Assembly (NCBI GenBank): GCA_020284085.1
Contig: JACEVL010006441.1
Span: 163,501 to 227,500 of the forward strand
Source: Aporrectodea caliginosa
Taxonomy: Eukaryota; Annelida; Clitellata; Crassiclitellata; Lumbricidae
Direction of reading: 5' to 3'
DNA length: 64,000 bases
In this document: positions 54,228 through 64,000 of the stretch, one piece after another
How the letters are laid out: every line of letters starts with the position of its first letter
Position numbering within the stretch: the stretch's first letter is position 1
Notes under the pieces: model-generated
Seen by the model: the letters and a program-made list of their open reading frames with translations, nothing else
What the model was told of the DNA's origin: nothing
Database searches by the model: none
Translations under genes and position numbers: made by a program

Positions 54228-54306
54228 GGAATAAGCTGGTTCCTGCGACTTCGCTTTTGTGGGTGCTCTAAAAATCTCAAGTGTAGCCTACGATTACGAT
54301 TACATG
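54228..54306 (+). repeat. Retroposon tail, copy 5 (GATTAC family)
   Basis: GGAATAAGCTGGTTCCTGCG, GGGTGCTCTAAAAAT and CTACGATTACGATTACA. Diverged. Confidence 0.5.
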
Positions 54307-55329
54307 AAAAATTAGATTGTGAGTTTGTTGCTATCATTGTTCTCAAATGATATTCCGCATCACGAGATTAGGCCTATAGTCCGGCAGAAAATCAGAATTT
54401 TTCCTACACGACACGTACTGTAGTCCGAAAATAAATGAGTTTACAAATCGGGTCTAATCATTTTTGTTGCGTGGTTACCTGATTCCGAAAACTGAGATTT
54501 TGTGTCGGCTTTGTGTTATTTGGCGATGTGACCCGAACTGTTGCTGTAGTTGGACGTAGCCTACTTGGACTCTTCTGTCTGTTCTGTCATATCCTATCCA
54601 TGAAAATCGCGAGCCATCTCTAATATCACAGGTGCATGTATTTGGTTGACATTATCTTCGCTTCTAGGCCTACTTATGATTCTAGCCTTTCTTCTCCAAT
54701 TTCTATTCTTAACAATATCCAGGGCAATCCAGGCATGCCACATAAAAGGTCATGAGAATTCCAGAAGACTGAAAACAGTGTAACAAAGCCATGCGGCATT
54801 AACTTTGCAATGTGTCAAAATACAAACTGAGAATGTTAGACAGAAATATTGAGGCAATATGATAAAAAAGTGTGCTGAGCCAAGAAGTTAGTTAAACATC
54901 GCCAATGAACATCGAAAAGTCACCATAAATATTCACGATAGAATATATGGTTGTTAAATGCCCCAATGACAAAACAGCAACATAAGATCAACAAAACTTC
55001 TGAAATTCCGAAATTTTCCAGATTAAAGTTCTACTGACTAAAACGAGGTTCTCAAATCTTCAGCTTAGTCTCTTCCCCTCCCCAACCTTACCCAACCCCA
55101 TATACTAACTTTTTGATCCGCTAGTGTATTTTGTAACTTCATATAATTGACATCTTCCATTCTTTCCTTCTCCACTTCCACCTGTGTTTCTCCTATTTTC
55201 CCCTTCAACTCCATCCTGCACGTAGACACTTTCTCTATTAACCCTCCTTCTCTTTCTCTCCAAATCCCACCCCATTATTTTCATCCTTCTCCACATATCC
55301 CGTTTTGTGTTCCAACTCTCGTCCTTCTT

Positions 55330-55945
55330 ATCCTTGACGTATTCAGTATGCTTCTCCTCCTCATCCACCTCCTCTTCCTCCTCCTTCTCTTCTTATACTT
55401 TCTCCTCTTCGTCCTCTTTCCCCATCTTTTCCTCCTCTGAATCTTCATGTTTCTCCTGCTTTCTTCCTCCTCTTCCTTCTCCTGCTCGTCCCCATCTTTC
55501 CTCTCTTCTTCTTCTTCTCCTCCTCCTCCTCCTCCTCCTCCTCCTGCTCCTCCACCTCCTCCTCCTGCTCCTGCTCCTGCTCCTCCTCCTCCCTCCTCCT
55601 CCTCTTCCTCCTCCTCCTCCTGCTCCTCCTGCTCCTCTTCCTCCTCCTCCTTCTGCCTCCTCCTCCTCCTCCTCCTCCTCCACGTCCATCTCCTCCTACT
55701 CCTCCTCCTCCTCTCCTCCTCCTCCTCCTCCTCTTCCTCTTCCTCCTCTTCCTCCTCCTGCTCCTGTTCCTCTTCCTCCTCCTTCTCCTCCTCCACCTCC
55801 TCCTTCTTCTTCTCCACCTCCTCCTTCTTCTTCTTCTCCTCCTCCTCCTCCTCCTCCTCCTCCCTGCTCCTCCTGCTCCTCCTCTTCCTCATCCTCCTCT
55901 TCCTCCTCCTCCTCCTCCACCACCTCCTCCTCTCCCTCCTGTTCC
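55330..55945. repeat. 600-bp polypyrimidine tract (CTC/CTG/CTT)n
   Basis: Nearly all C and T on the plus strand, mainly CTC units with TTC, CTG and CAC variants. Long frames in all phases (poly-Ser, poly-Pro, poly-Glu, poly-Gly) are artefacts. Confidence 0.95.
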
Positions 55946-57049
55946 TGAACGAATGTCGACATACATCTGCAAATGTTCAACCCTAAGGGACACGCTGTGC
56001 ATTCATAAATCGCCGTTCTTTCCCTGTCGCCAGCAGCAGAGGACATGCGTCACCCAGCGCCACACCCTCCCCCACCTGTCCAGCCTCCCACTAGAAATGC
56101 CGTCTGACTTTCCACTCATGAACAGGTTGATGATGCTCAAGATTCATGACTCTAACCATCACCGTCCGTCCTCAGAGTCCTCTGAGCATCGAAACGTGAG
56201 TGACTGAGCAGTGAACGAGTGAAAACTCCTAATGCAAGTGGACATAGGCGCAGGCACCATTTCTGAGTGCGGCCTCTGACGGACGAATCCAGGAGGGGCC
56301 AAGTAAGGGAGATTTAACTCTGTGTCGCCAAAATTCAAACATGTTTGTGATCGTCGAGAATTAGTCAAGCGTGTTTGCAAGTCGCAAAAATTGTCATCAC
56401 TTCGTTTTACTCGTCGCGAATTTCTTGGATGGCTTTTTGAGTCCATCCTCAATCTTGTATGTTTGGTGGATAACTTGTACTTCTTTCCTCTTGCTAGCAC
56501 TACAGGATTCCCAGGTTTTTATAGCTTATTAAGAATACTTAGGCACAAAACATCTTTAGTTAATGGTCAAGGGGAGTCAAAGCCTAAGCCCTAAGGACCT
56601 AGAAGGTACATACCTCCCACACAATTCTCCACTTTTTGAGTGGGACCATGGTCCATTTATCTCTTTGCCAAGATTCCGTTGCAGTGGAAATGACAAAATA
56701 TAACCTGAGTCATAGCTATACACTTCGCTTTTGATTAAAACATCAACTTACCAACATCAATATCGCCGACGTTGTCGTCATTATTGTCGCTCTCGATGTC
56801 TTTATTTTTTGTTCTGCTTTGTCATCATTTGTCGTTCTCGTGTAATCGTGGTCGTTGTCATAATTTTTTGCCGTCGTCAATTTTCCCGGCCACTATTATA
56901 ATCGTCGTCGTCGTCGTCGTCTTCATCATTGTCGTCGTCGTCTTTGTAGTCGTCTGATTAATTGGAAAACTTTGTCGACTGAGTCGCTTTTCGGTGCACT
57001 GTTTGTAATCAGTTTCGATTGACATTCAACTACAATGACCCGGATGACA

Positions 57050-57305
57050 ATCAGTCCGCCTGTCTGTCTCTCTCTTGCATCTGTCCGTCCGTCCGTCTGT
57101 CTCTGGCATCCGTCTGTCCGTCTATCTGTCTCTCTTGCATCCCGCCGTCCATCCATCCGTCTGTCTCCCTCTCTTTCATCGGTCCTTCCGTCCGTCCGTC
57201 CGTACGTCTCTGGCATCCGCCCATCCGTCTGTCCGTCTGTCTTTCTCTCTTGCATTCGTCCTTCTTTTCGTCCGTCCGTCCGTCCGTCCGTCCGTTCGTT
57301 CTTCC
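57050..57305. repeat. Imperfect (GTCC/GTCT)n array
   Basis: CCGTCCGTC and CTGTCTGTC units with four dispersed copies of TCTCTTGCAT or TCTGGCATCC, so a higher-order repeat of about 40-60 bp. Confidence 0.8.
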
Positions 57306-57794
57306 GTCTAGTCTACTGCCTGGTACTACAGCCGTGATTACATCGTGGACAGTGAATATAGTTCAGCGTCGTCGCATTGTACAAAGATTAATTCAAGAGA
57401 CCTTCTGTTGCCCTGTGATGTGGATGGCGTCGCAAAATAATGATTCGGGAACCTTGATCCGACTCATCAAGTGACTCCTCCTTCTCCATCGCAGCCAATG
57501 CACCGGAAGGCATCCTTAAGTCACGTGACTATATTCCACTTACGTTCTTCCAAGGCGTCGAAATTCATAATTCTGTACACTGCCCCCCCGCCGTCTATGT
57601 ATTTGCATACTGTCCTATAGCGTCGATGTATCGGCGTACTGTCCCTCAGGCCACCGTTTCCGCTACTGTCCCTCAATTCTTGTCTTCGCACGCTACTCAG
57701 TCCATTTGGGTGAATCGTGGGATTGCGTTTCAATGCGTCATTATAGTTATTAGGCAAATTCATATTATACACAGGTCTAAATAAACAGACATGC

Positions 57795-58150
57795 ATGTAT
57801 ACATACATACATACATACATACATACATACATACATACATACATACATACATACATACATACATACATACATACATACATACATACATACATACATACAT
57901 ACATACATAAATACATAGATACATACATACATTACATACATACATACATACATAAATACATAGATACATACATACATACATAAATACATACATACATACA
58001 TACATACATACATACATACATACATACATAAATACATACATACATACATACATACATACATACATACATACATACATACATACATACATACATACATACA
58101 TACATACATACATACATACATACATTACATACATACATACATACATGCAT
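57795..58150. repeat. (ACAT)n microsatellite, about 350 bp
   Basis: ACAT/CATA units with AAAT and AGAT variants. A block containing AAATACATAGATACATACAT repeats. Confidence 0.97.
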
Positions 58151-58432
58151 ACATACATACATGCATTCATGCATAATGAATGCATAATGCATGCATGCAT
58201 ACATGAATTCAAACATACATACGTACGTACATACACCGTAGCAATACACGTTAATACATTGTGACTAATTTCGATTGTTTCCATCCTTTGCATCTGCGCC
58301 TCCTATTATAGGAATCTTCATTTCCGTTGACATCGTCCACCTGCATCGTAACACGCAACAATCTCTGTTAATCGTTACGTATACCTTAATGCCATTGTGG
58401 CTTACTAGGTATCTGTGGCACCTTTGATATAT

Positions 58433-58440
<8 letters not shown>

Positions 58441-58493
<53 letters not shown>
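58441..58493. repeat. (TA)n microsatellite
   Basis: About 52 bp of TA following TGTGTGTG. Confidence 0.95.
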
Positions 58494-58496
<3 letters not shown>

Positions 58497-58974
58497 GGCG
58501 AAGGTAGCCTACGTCTATGTCGTGATCACTCTTTCCGTCCGTTCGACTGTATGCCTGTCTGCCTGTCTCTGGGTTGTGTCTGTCCGTCCATCTGTCTCTG
58601 TGTTCATTGATGGAGCACCGGTAGCTCAGTGGACTCATCTGATCGAATATTCAGAGAAAATGAGATTCCTTCTAGAAGACAATCCATCCCAATATGAGAG
58701 GCAGTTGCATTCGTCTCCTGCAGCCCCAGCATCACCATCGCCACCATCACCACCATCACCATCACCACCATCACCATCACCAGCAGCAGCAGCAGCAGCC
58801 GTGGATGCCTTGCCACGTCGTCTATCAGAGAAGACGACGACGACGAAAGATGCTGCGGCAGAAGAGATGGAAGTTTAAATTATTCATCATGTGCTCACCG
58901 TGGGCGAGAAGCATTTCTGGCGCCACCTACCGTCATCTATGCCACTGCCTCTCTTCTGCCTCATCTACGGTGCC

Positions 58975-59240
58975 TCTCTCTTTGTCTCTGTCTGTCTGTA
59001 TGTCTGTCTCTCCTCTCTGTCTGTCTCTGTCTGTCTTTGTCTGTGTGTGTGTCTGTCTCTCCTCTCTCCTCTCTGTCTGTCTGTCTGTCTCCGTCTGTCT
59101 GTCTGTCTGTCTCTGTCTCTCCTCTCTGTCTGTCTGTCTCTCCTCTCTCCTCTCTGTCTGTCTGTGTCGGTCTGTCTATCGGTCTGTCTGTCTCTGTCTG
59201 TCTCTCTGTCTCTGTCTCTGTCTCTGTCTCTCTCTAGATG
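58975..59240. repeat. (CTGT)n/(CTCT)n array
   Basis: CTGTCTGT units mixed with TCTCCTCTCTGT, about 265 bp. Confidence 0.9.
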
Positions 59241-59459
59241 CCTTCGACTCCGTCTGTTTGTACCTCTGCCTTTTTGTCGGTCTGTGTATGTCTAGGTCTA
59301 TGTTTATGCTGTAGTCAACGTCGTCGTTGTTTTGAATGATGATGGACGCCGTCGATGTCGTCGTCGTCATCATCAGCGTCACTGCTAAGAAAAAGCGTAT
59401 ACAGCAGGTGAAGAGAGAGGGAGGAAGTTAATACAGCGCTCAAGCACCATCGACAGATT

Positions 59460-60480
59460 CCAAGAGAAGGAGGAGGAGGAGGCAGGTGGGGAGGAGGAGG
59501 AAGATAAAAAGATGAAGAGGAGGCGGAAGAAGAAGAGGAGGAGAGGAGGAGGAGGAGGAAGAAAAAGAAGAGGAGTAAGAGGCAGATGGGGAGGAGGAGG
59601 ATGGTGAAAAAGGTTAAGAGGAGGCGGAAGGAGAAGAAGAAGAGGGGAAGAGGAGGAAGAGGAAGAAGAAAAAGAAAAGGAGGAGGAGGATGTTGAAAAA
59701 GAAGATAACGGAAGAAGCAGTGGAGGAGGAAGAAAAAAGGAAGAATAGGAGGAGGCGGAGGAAACAGAAGAAACAGGAGAAGAGAATGAAAATGGGAGGA
59801 GGAGGAATAAGAAGAGGAGGAGGAGAGGAGGTGGAAGAAGAGAAAAAGGAGAAGAAGGAGAAAAAGCAGAGGATGAAGAGGATGAGGCGAAGGGAACAGA
59901 AAAAGAAGAGGAGGAGTCGGCGCAGGAAGCACGAGGACGGAGGATGAGACGAAGAAGGACAGGAAAGAAGCATAGAAGAGTAGCATAGGCAGAGAGGGCA
60001 AAGAGAAAAGGGAGAGAAAGTGGGAGACGATATGAGCTAAATTAAGGAGACTCTCGTCAGCGCTGATGCAGTGTTTCTCAAACGACGGCAATTGCTCGTC
60101 AGATGATGAAGCACTAAAGGACTGAGAACTAAGAAGAAAAGAAACCGAGGACAAGAGGCGATGAAGCAGAGAAGAGCAGGAAAGGATTAGGCGAAGGGAA
60201 TTTGGAGGAGGATGGATGGAGGACGAGGAGGACTAGAAGAGAAGATGGAAGAGGAGAAGGGCAAAAAGAATTAAAAGAAAATTAAGAAGAATAAAGCGAA
60301 AAATAGGGGGAAAGATGTTAATGAAGGAGGAGGAGGAGGAAGAATAGAAGGAGGAAGATGAGAAGGAGAAGGAAGAGGAGAAGAAGAAAAGACGAAGAAG
60401 GAGGATGACGACGAAAAAGAGGAGGAGGATAAGAAGGAGAAGGAAAAGAATGAGGAGGAGGAGGAGATATTGATGAAGAT
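59460..60480. repeat. 1-kb polypurine tract (GGA/GAA)n
   Basis: Mostly G and A on the plus strand, interrupted around 59990-60170. This is the opposite strand bias to the tract at 55330-55945. Confidence 0.9.
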
Positions 60481-60929
60481 GATTTAAGTAATTAAAAAGA
60501 TAAAGAGGTATGAGCGAAGGACGCGGAGGGATGGAGGAGACTGATAGAAGGTGAAAGAGGAGAAATTGAAATATAGTAGGAGATAAAGAGGAAGAGAAGT
60601 AGGACCTATTTGATGACCACCAGAATTTAGAACGATCGAAGAAGTTGATGACAATCTGAAGAGCATCCGTAAAACAACTTCACGCTTATTCATATTAACG
60701 AATATAAACATACCTACAAACAGACATAGTGGGATCGGCACGAAGACAAGTACAGAGACAGACGTAGAGACGACGGCAGAGAAAGATGTGCAACCAGAGA
60801 TGGAGAAGGAGACAGAGAAAGAAAACTTAATGATTGAATGAATGACTGAATGAATGAATACAAGTCTTTAGATAAATAAAATAGGTCATTAATTAATTAA
60901 TGTAGTTTAGTAGTTATTTAAATAGTTAC

Positions 60930-61105
60930 CAGACCTATTATGAAGAACGCACCATCTCTGGAGACATTTAAATTACAGCTCAAGACTTATCTTTTTAAAC
61001 AACCTTATGACTACCATTAACTTTTTTGTACATCACACACCCCTTTCCTTCGGCCTCGGCTCAGCTACGGCGATATACAGATCGTCTTATTATTATTATT
61101 AGAGT
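60930..61105 (+). mobile_element. LINE ORF2 C-terminus and 3' tail, second fragment
   Basis: One frame reads KNAPSLETFKLQLKTYLFKQ, then a stop at about 61018. It matches the FKxxLKTyLF end of CR1/L2-type proteins. A short 3' UTR ends CGGCTCAGCTACGGCGATAT, ACAGATCGT and (ATT)n. Severely 5'-truncated. Confidence 0.65.
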
Positions 61106-61311
61106 CACTGTGTTCTGTGCACTTAAAGTAGGCCTACTTTTAGCATTAGCAATTTACGTGTTTTTCTTGAAACTTGAAAGTTTAAATAAATTTAAATCAT
61201 TCCGAATACGAAGTTACGTAACGCAATGTCTCCTTTACCTCACGAATCAATAACTGACTTGCTGAAAAATATTTCAGGTAGGCCTAGCCAAAGTGCCGCG
61301 CCCTCCTCAAG

Positions 61312-61658
61312 CAGGCCCGCCGAGAGGGGGTCAGGGGGGGCAAATGCCCAGGGGCCCGGCGACTTTTAGGGGCCCGGGCCGGGCCCGCAATCAACTTTTG
61401 ATATATATTATAATAAGATATACAAAGTTTATGATGTTAAGCCTTATAAAATATAACGTAACACGTAACGAGGGGGCCCGGGAGGGCGGAAAATGCGGCT
61501 TGTGACAATTTTCCTTCTGACAATTTCACGGAAAAGCAAAAAAAAAGGTCATCAGAAATTTTTGTGTGGAAGTAAGAAAAAAATTCAGTTTGTTCAAAAA
61601 AAGTTAGGGGCCCGTGACTGCTCTGCCTAGGGGCCCGGAATTTCTGTCGGCGGGCCTG
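61312..61658. mobile_element. hAT-like MITE, 347 bp, TSD TCCTCAAG
   Basis: Perfect 12-bp ends CAGGCCCGCCGA/TCGGCGGGCCTG. TCCTCAAG occurs at 61304-61311 and 61659-61666. GGGGCCCGG repeats lie near both ends. The interior AAAAAAGGTCATCAGAAATT is shared with 49152-49542. Confidence 0.92.
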
Positions 61659-62059
61659 TCCTCAAGTGGCCGCCCGGTGAAACCGCACCCCCTTGCAGTG
61701 CTTGCACCCCACGCGCCGACACTGATGTAGCCTAAATTAGTAGGATGTCGGACGGATGTGAGGTACATACATACAGTCGACGTGTTTTGAATGTCGACAG
61801 TTGACTGCTAACTGTATTTTCTTTCCGTTGTATTTGCTAATTGTGCAGACTGCAACGACCTCGTTTGAATTCCTCGTCCACTTCTGTCTTCTCTTGACGA
61901 AGACTTATCGTGTGAATTAACTGAGCATCTCTTGTAAACTCCTTTTCTCCTTTCTTCTTCTTCTTGTCCTCTGTCTTTCAGGAAATGAATTCTGCGAACC
62001 TATAGAGCTACGTTCAACACATCTTCAAGATAATTATATTATTATTCGTTTTACGTATG

Positions 62060-62570
62060 CTATAAAAACAGGAACAAGCGGGGGGAAGAGGAAGAACAAA
62101 AAGGAAAAGAACAAAAACACCAAGAACAAGAACATCAAGAAGCAATATAAGAATAAGAAGATATAAAGAAAGGTGGAAGAAAGGAAGGAAGGAGCGAAGG
62201 AAAGAAAAAATGAATGAATGAATGAATTAATGAATGAATGAATGAAGGAAGTAAGGAAGGAAGGAAGGAAGGAAGGAAGGGAGGAAGGAAGGAGGGAAGA
62301 AAGCAAAAGAAGAAAGTAGGACTATGGGAGACAATGGAAGAGGCGCCGAATAACAGAGGAGAAAAGAATGAAGAAAGGAAAGGCGGAAATACGGAAGGTA
62401 GAGAGAGACAACAGTTACTGAATGACTGACTGAAAGAATGAATTAACGAAGAAAGCACAAATGAAGGAATGAAGGAAGACTGGCAGGACAGAAGGATAGG
62501 AAAGAGTAAAAAATGAATGACAGAGAGAAGAAAGGAAGGAATTAAGGAAGGTATAAAGAAAGCAGGAGTT
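62060..62570. repeat. Purine-rich (GAAT)n and (GGAA)n tract
   Basis: AAGAACAAGAAC, TGAATGAATGAA (62210-62245) and GGAAGGAAGGAA (62250-62300) blocks within a wider A/G-rich stretch. Confidence 0.85.
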
Positions 62571-63021
62571 GCCTGGTGAAACGGAGGTAATTTATTCGTA
62601 CCCATCGCCGCCAAATGACTGACGTCAGGGGCTGATGATGATGACGTGCACTTAGCTTTGAATCGTTTGTGCACGTACTTGCATGTAGGTATTATGCATG
62701 CATGTTAGGATTGTTCGGGTTTATGGTTAGGGATTTTAAAAAATCAGGCAGGAATCAAGCTTTATTTCCACTGTTCATTATTACACTGCTTGAAACTGTT
62801 TATTAACATTTTTTTAAAGAAGCAGCAACTGCTCGAAAAAGTTATCTGATAACCGGCGTCTGTTTGACCTTACAATCATGCTTACAAAAACTATGCTGAG
62901 TCTGTCTACCAGTGCAGATGAAGGAGTGCATTCAGCATTACATTTGATAAATAATAGCCTTGCAGTTGGGTAGCAATGAAGCTGCAAGCATCATTAGAAC
63001 CTCTCTATCATTTTCGATATG

Positions 63022-63481
63022 GGGCTGTCCATAAATGACGTCACGCTATTTTGGCCGATTTTTAACCCCTCCCCTCGTCACTCTTCGTCACAAAATGTAA
63101 GACCCCCTCTGAAAATGACGTCACAAAGCGCTGACCCCCCAAAAAACCAATTTCCATGGCGCACCAAAGTGCTCCTTCATGGAACAAATAGTGAAAGCAT
63201 GAATATTTTAAAATCTAATGGTGACCAAATATTGAAATAATTAGAAAATTATTAATAATGGTGCCCGTATACATTAAAATAATTTTAAAAATAATGAAAA
63301 TTTAATCCTCAAAATTAGTGCTGTTATTATTAGAATTAAATTGTTGTTAATTGTTAAATTTTATAACATAGACCTGGTGTGACGTCACACTACTCAGACC
63401 CCCACCCCCATGTCACACATCGTCACAAATTTCCGACCCCCCCCTTCCCCTAGGTGCGTGACGTCATTTATGGACGGCCCC
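63022..63481. mobile_element. 460-bp MITE with GGGGC(T/C)GTCCATAAATGACG ends
   Basis: The first and last 26 bases are inverted repeats with one mismatch. Both flanks have TAT, a possible 3-bp target duplication as in Harbinger-type elements. Inside are more TGACGTCA-like and CGTCACAAA motifs in both orientations. No transposase. Confidence 0.85.
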
Positions 63482-63691
63482 TATAGCCTAAGCTTACTGC
63501 AAGATAAACTGTCATCGATGGTGACAAATTCAGTTTTGAAAGCATCGTTTTCCTTACCAACCAAATCAGCGTCAACAAACACTTTTTAAAATGAGACAAA
63601 TCATGGTTTCCCAGAGTAAGGTTGACAAAGTGATTACAAACTTTGTGATAAAGGGAATGTATTCTTTGTCAATCGCTGAGCAACCGGAATC

Positions 63692-64000
63692 CAGTGGCGT
63701 AACGAGGGGGCAGGGGGGCGGCCGCCCCCGGGCGCAGGACGGGGGGCGCAAAATTAGGTCTGAAAATGTGTTTTTTGTTAAAGAAATCAGGTAAAAATAG
63801 AAAAATAGTAAAAAAGTAACTTTTTGTAGGTGAGTGTGGGGCGCGCGGGCAAGGGGGCGCAAAATGATATTTGACAAGTTTCTTGTTGAAAAACAGAGGG
63901 AAAAGCAAAACAAAACAAAAAAAACAAAAATCATCAGAAATTTTGGCGGAACTGAGAACAAAATTTTCAGGAAATTCTTGCCCCCGGGCGCACGAACCCC
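63692..64000. mobile_element. hAT-like MITE, cut by the window end
   Basis: Begins CAGTGGCGTAACGAGGGGGC, as at 49152. It contains a second internal GGGGCGC-rich boundary near 63840 and the shared ATCATCAGAAATTTTGGCGG. The right end lies outside the window. Confidence 0.7.

Noticed and set aside
55281..56046. Up to 213-residue poly-Ser/Pro/Glu/Gly frames
   Set aside because: Artefacts of the polypyrimidine tract; no stop codons are possible in such composition.
56322..56594. 90-residue frame ending SKPKP
   Set aside because: No recognisable domain and no splice or codon evidence either way.
57521..58293. MYVC-repeat frames
   Set aside because: Translation of the (ACAT)n array.
58605..58690. 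tRNA-like A box (GGTAGCTCAGTGGAC)
   Set aside because: No B box or acceptor stem follows; probably chance or a SINE trace.
59315..60154. 279-residue hydrophobic and serine-rich frame on the minus strand
   Set aside because: Generated by the polypurine tract; no domain and no splice context.

Overview
This is eukaryotic, animal-type DNA. It shows one multi-exon gene with GT-AG introns, a metazoan-specific receptor tyrosine kinase, many short transposable elements and very abundant microsatellites, with no bacterial-style operons. The repeat types (hAT-like MITEs, P-element relics, CR1/L2-like LINE tails, retroposons with (CTTA)n or (GATTAC)n tails) fit a marine invertebrate. I cannot name the species; an echinoderm, another non-vertebrate deuterostome or a lophotrochozoan are all possible.

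The only cellular gene I can support is a discoidin domain receptor (DDR, collagen-receptor tyrosine kinase) on the minus strand. Thirteen coding exons run from 35749 down to 6862. Each exon was joined by hand at GT/AG sites, every phase matches, and the total is 2877 nt (958 codons plus stop). Domain order is signal peptide, discoidin (F5/8C), discoidin-like, extracellular stalk, transmembrane helix, long cytoplasmic juxtamembrane segment, tyrosine kinase and a short C-tail. The first coding exon is preceded by a splice acceptor, so the promoter lies further up. A CpG-rich unique stretch at about 47.15-47.96 kb is a weak candidate. Several residues are unusual: DLG instead of DFG, Y-x3-Y-S instead of Y-x3-Y-Y in the activation loop, and loss of three of the six collagen-contact residues known from human DDR2.

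Region by region: 0-6.2 kb holds a decayed P-element/THAP9-like transposase split by a 1.5-kb inverted-repeat element, plus other repeat debris. 6.2-36 kb is the DDR gene; its introns carry MITEs, LINE fragments, a retroposon with a clear target duplication and long microsatellites. 36-47 kb is mostly non-coding, with a degenerate ~165-bp tandem repeat and a ~200-bp direct duplication. 47-64 kb has no recognisable gene. It holds hAT-type MITEs with exact 8-bp target duplications, a 1029-bp foldback element with a 9-bp duplication, a Harbinger-like MITE, and long polypyrimidine, polypurine, (CATA)n and (CTGT)n tracts.

No rRNA, convincing tRNA gene or CRISPR array was seen. The most unusual non-coding signal is a ~65-70-bp hairpin present four times. 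Its two arms change in sequence from copy to copy but stay complementary to each other.
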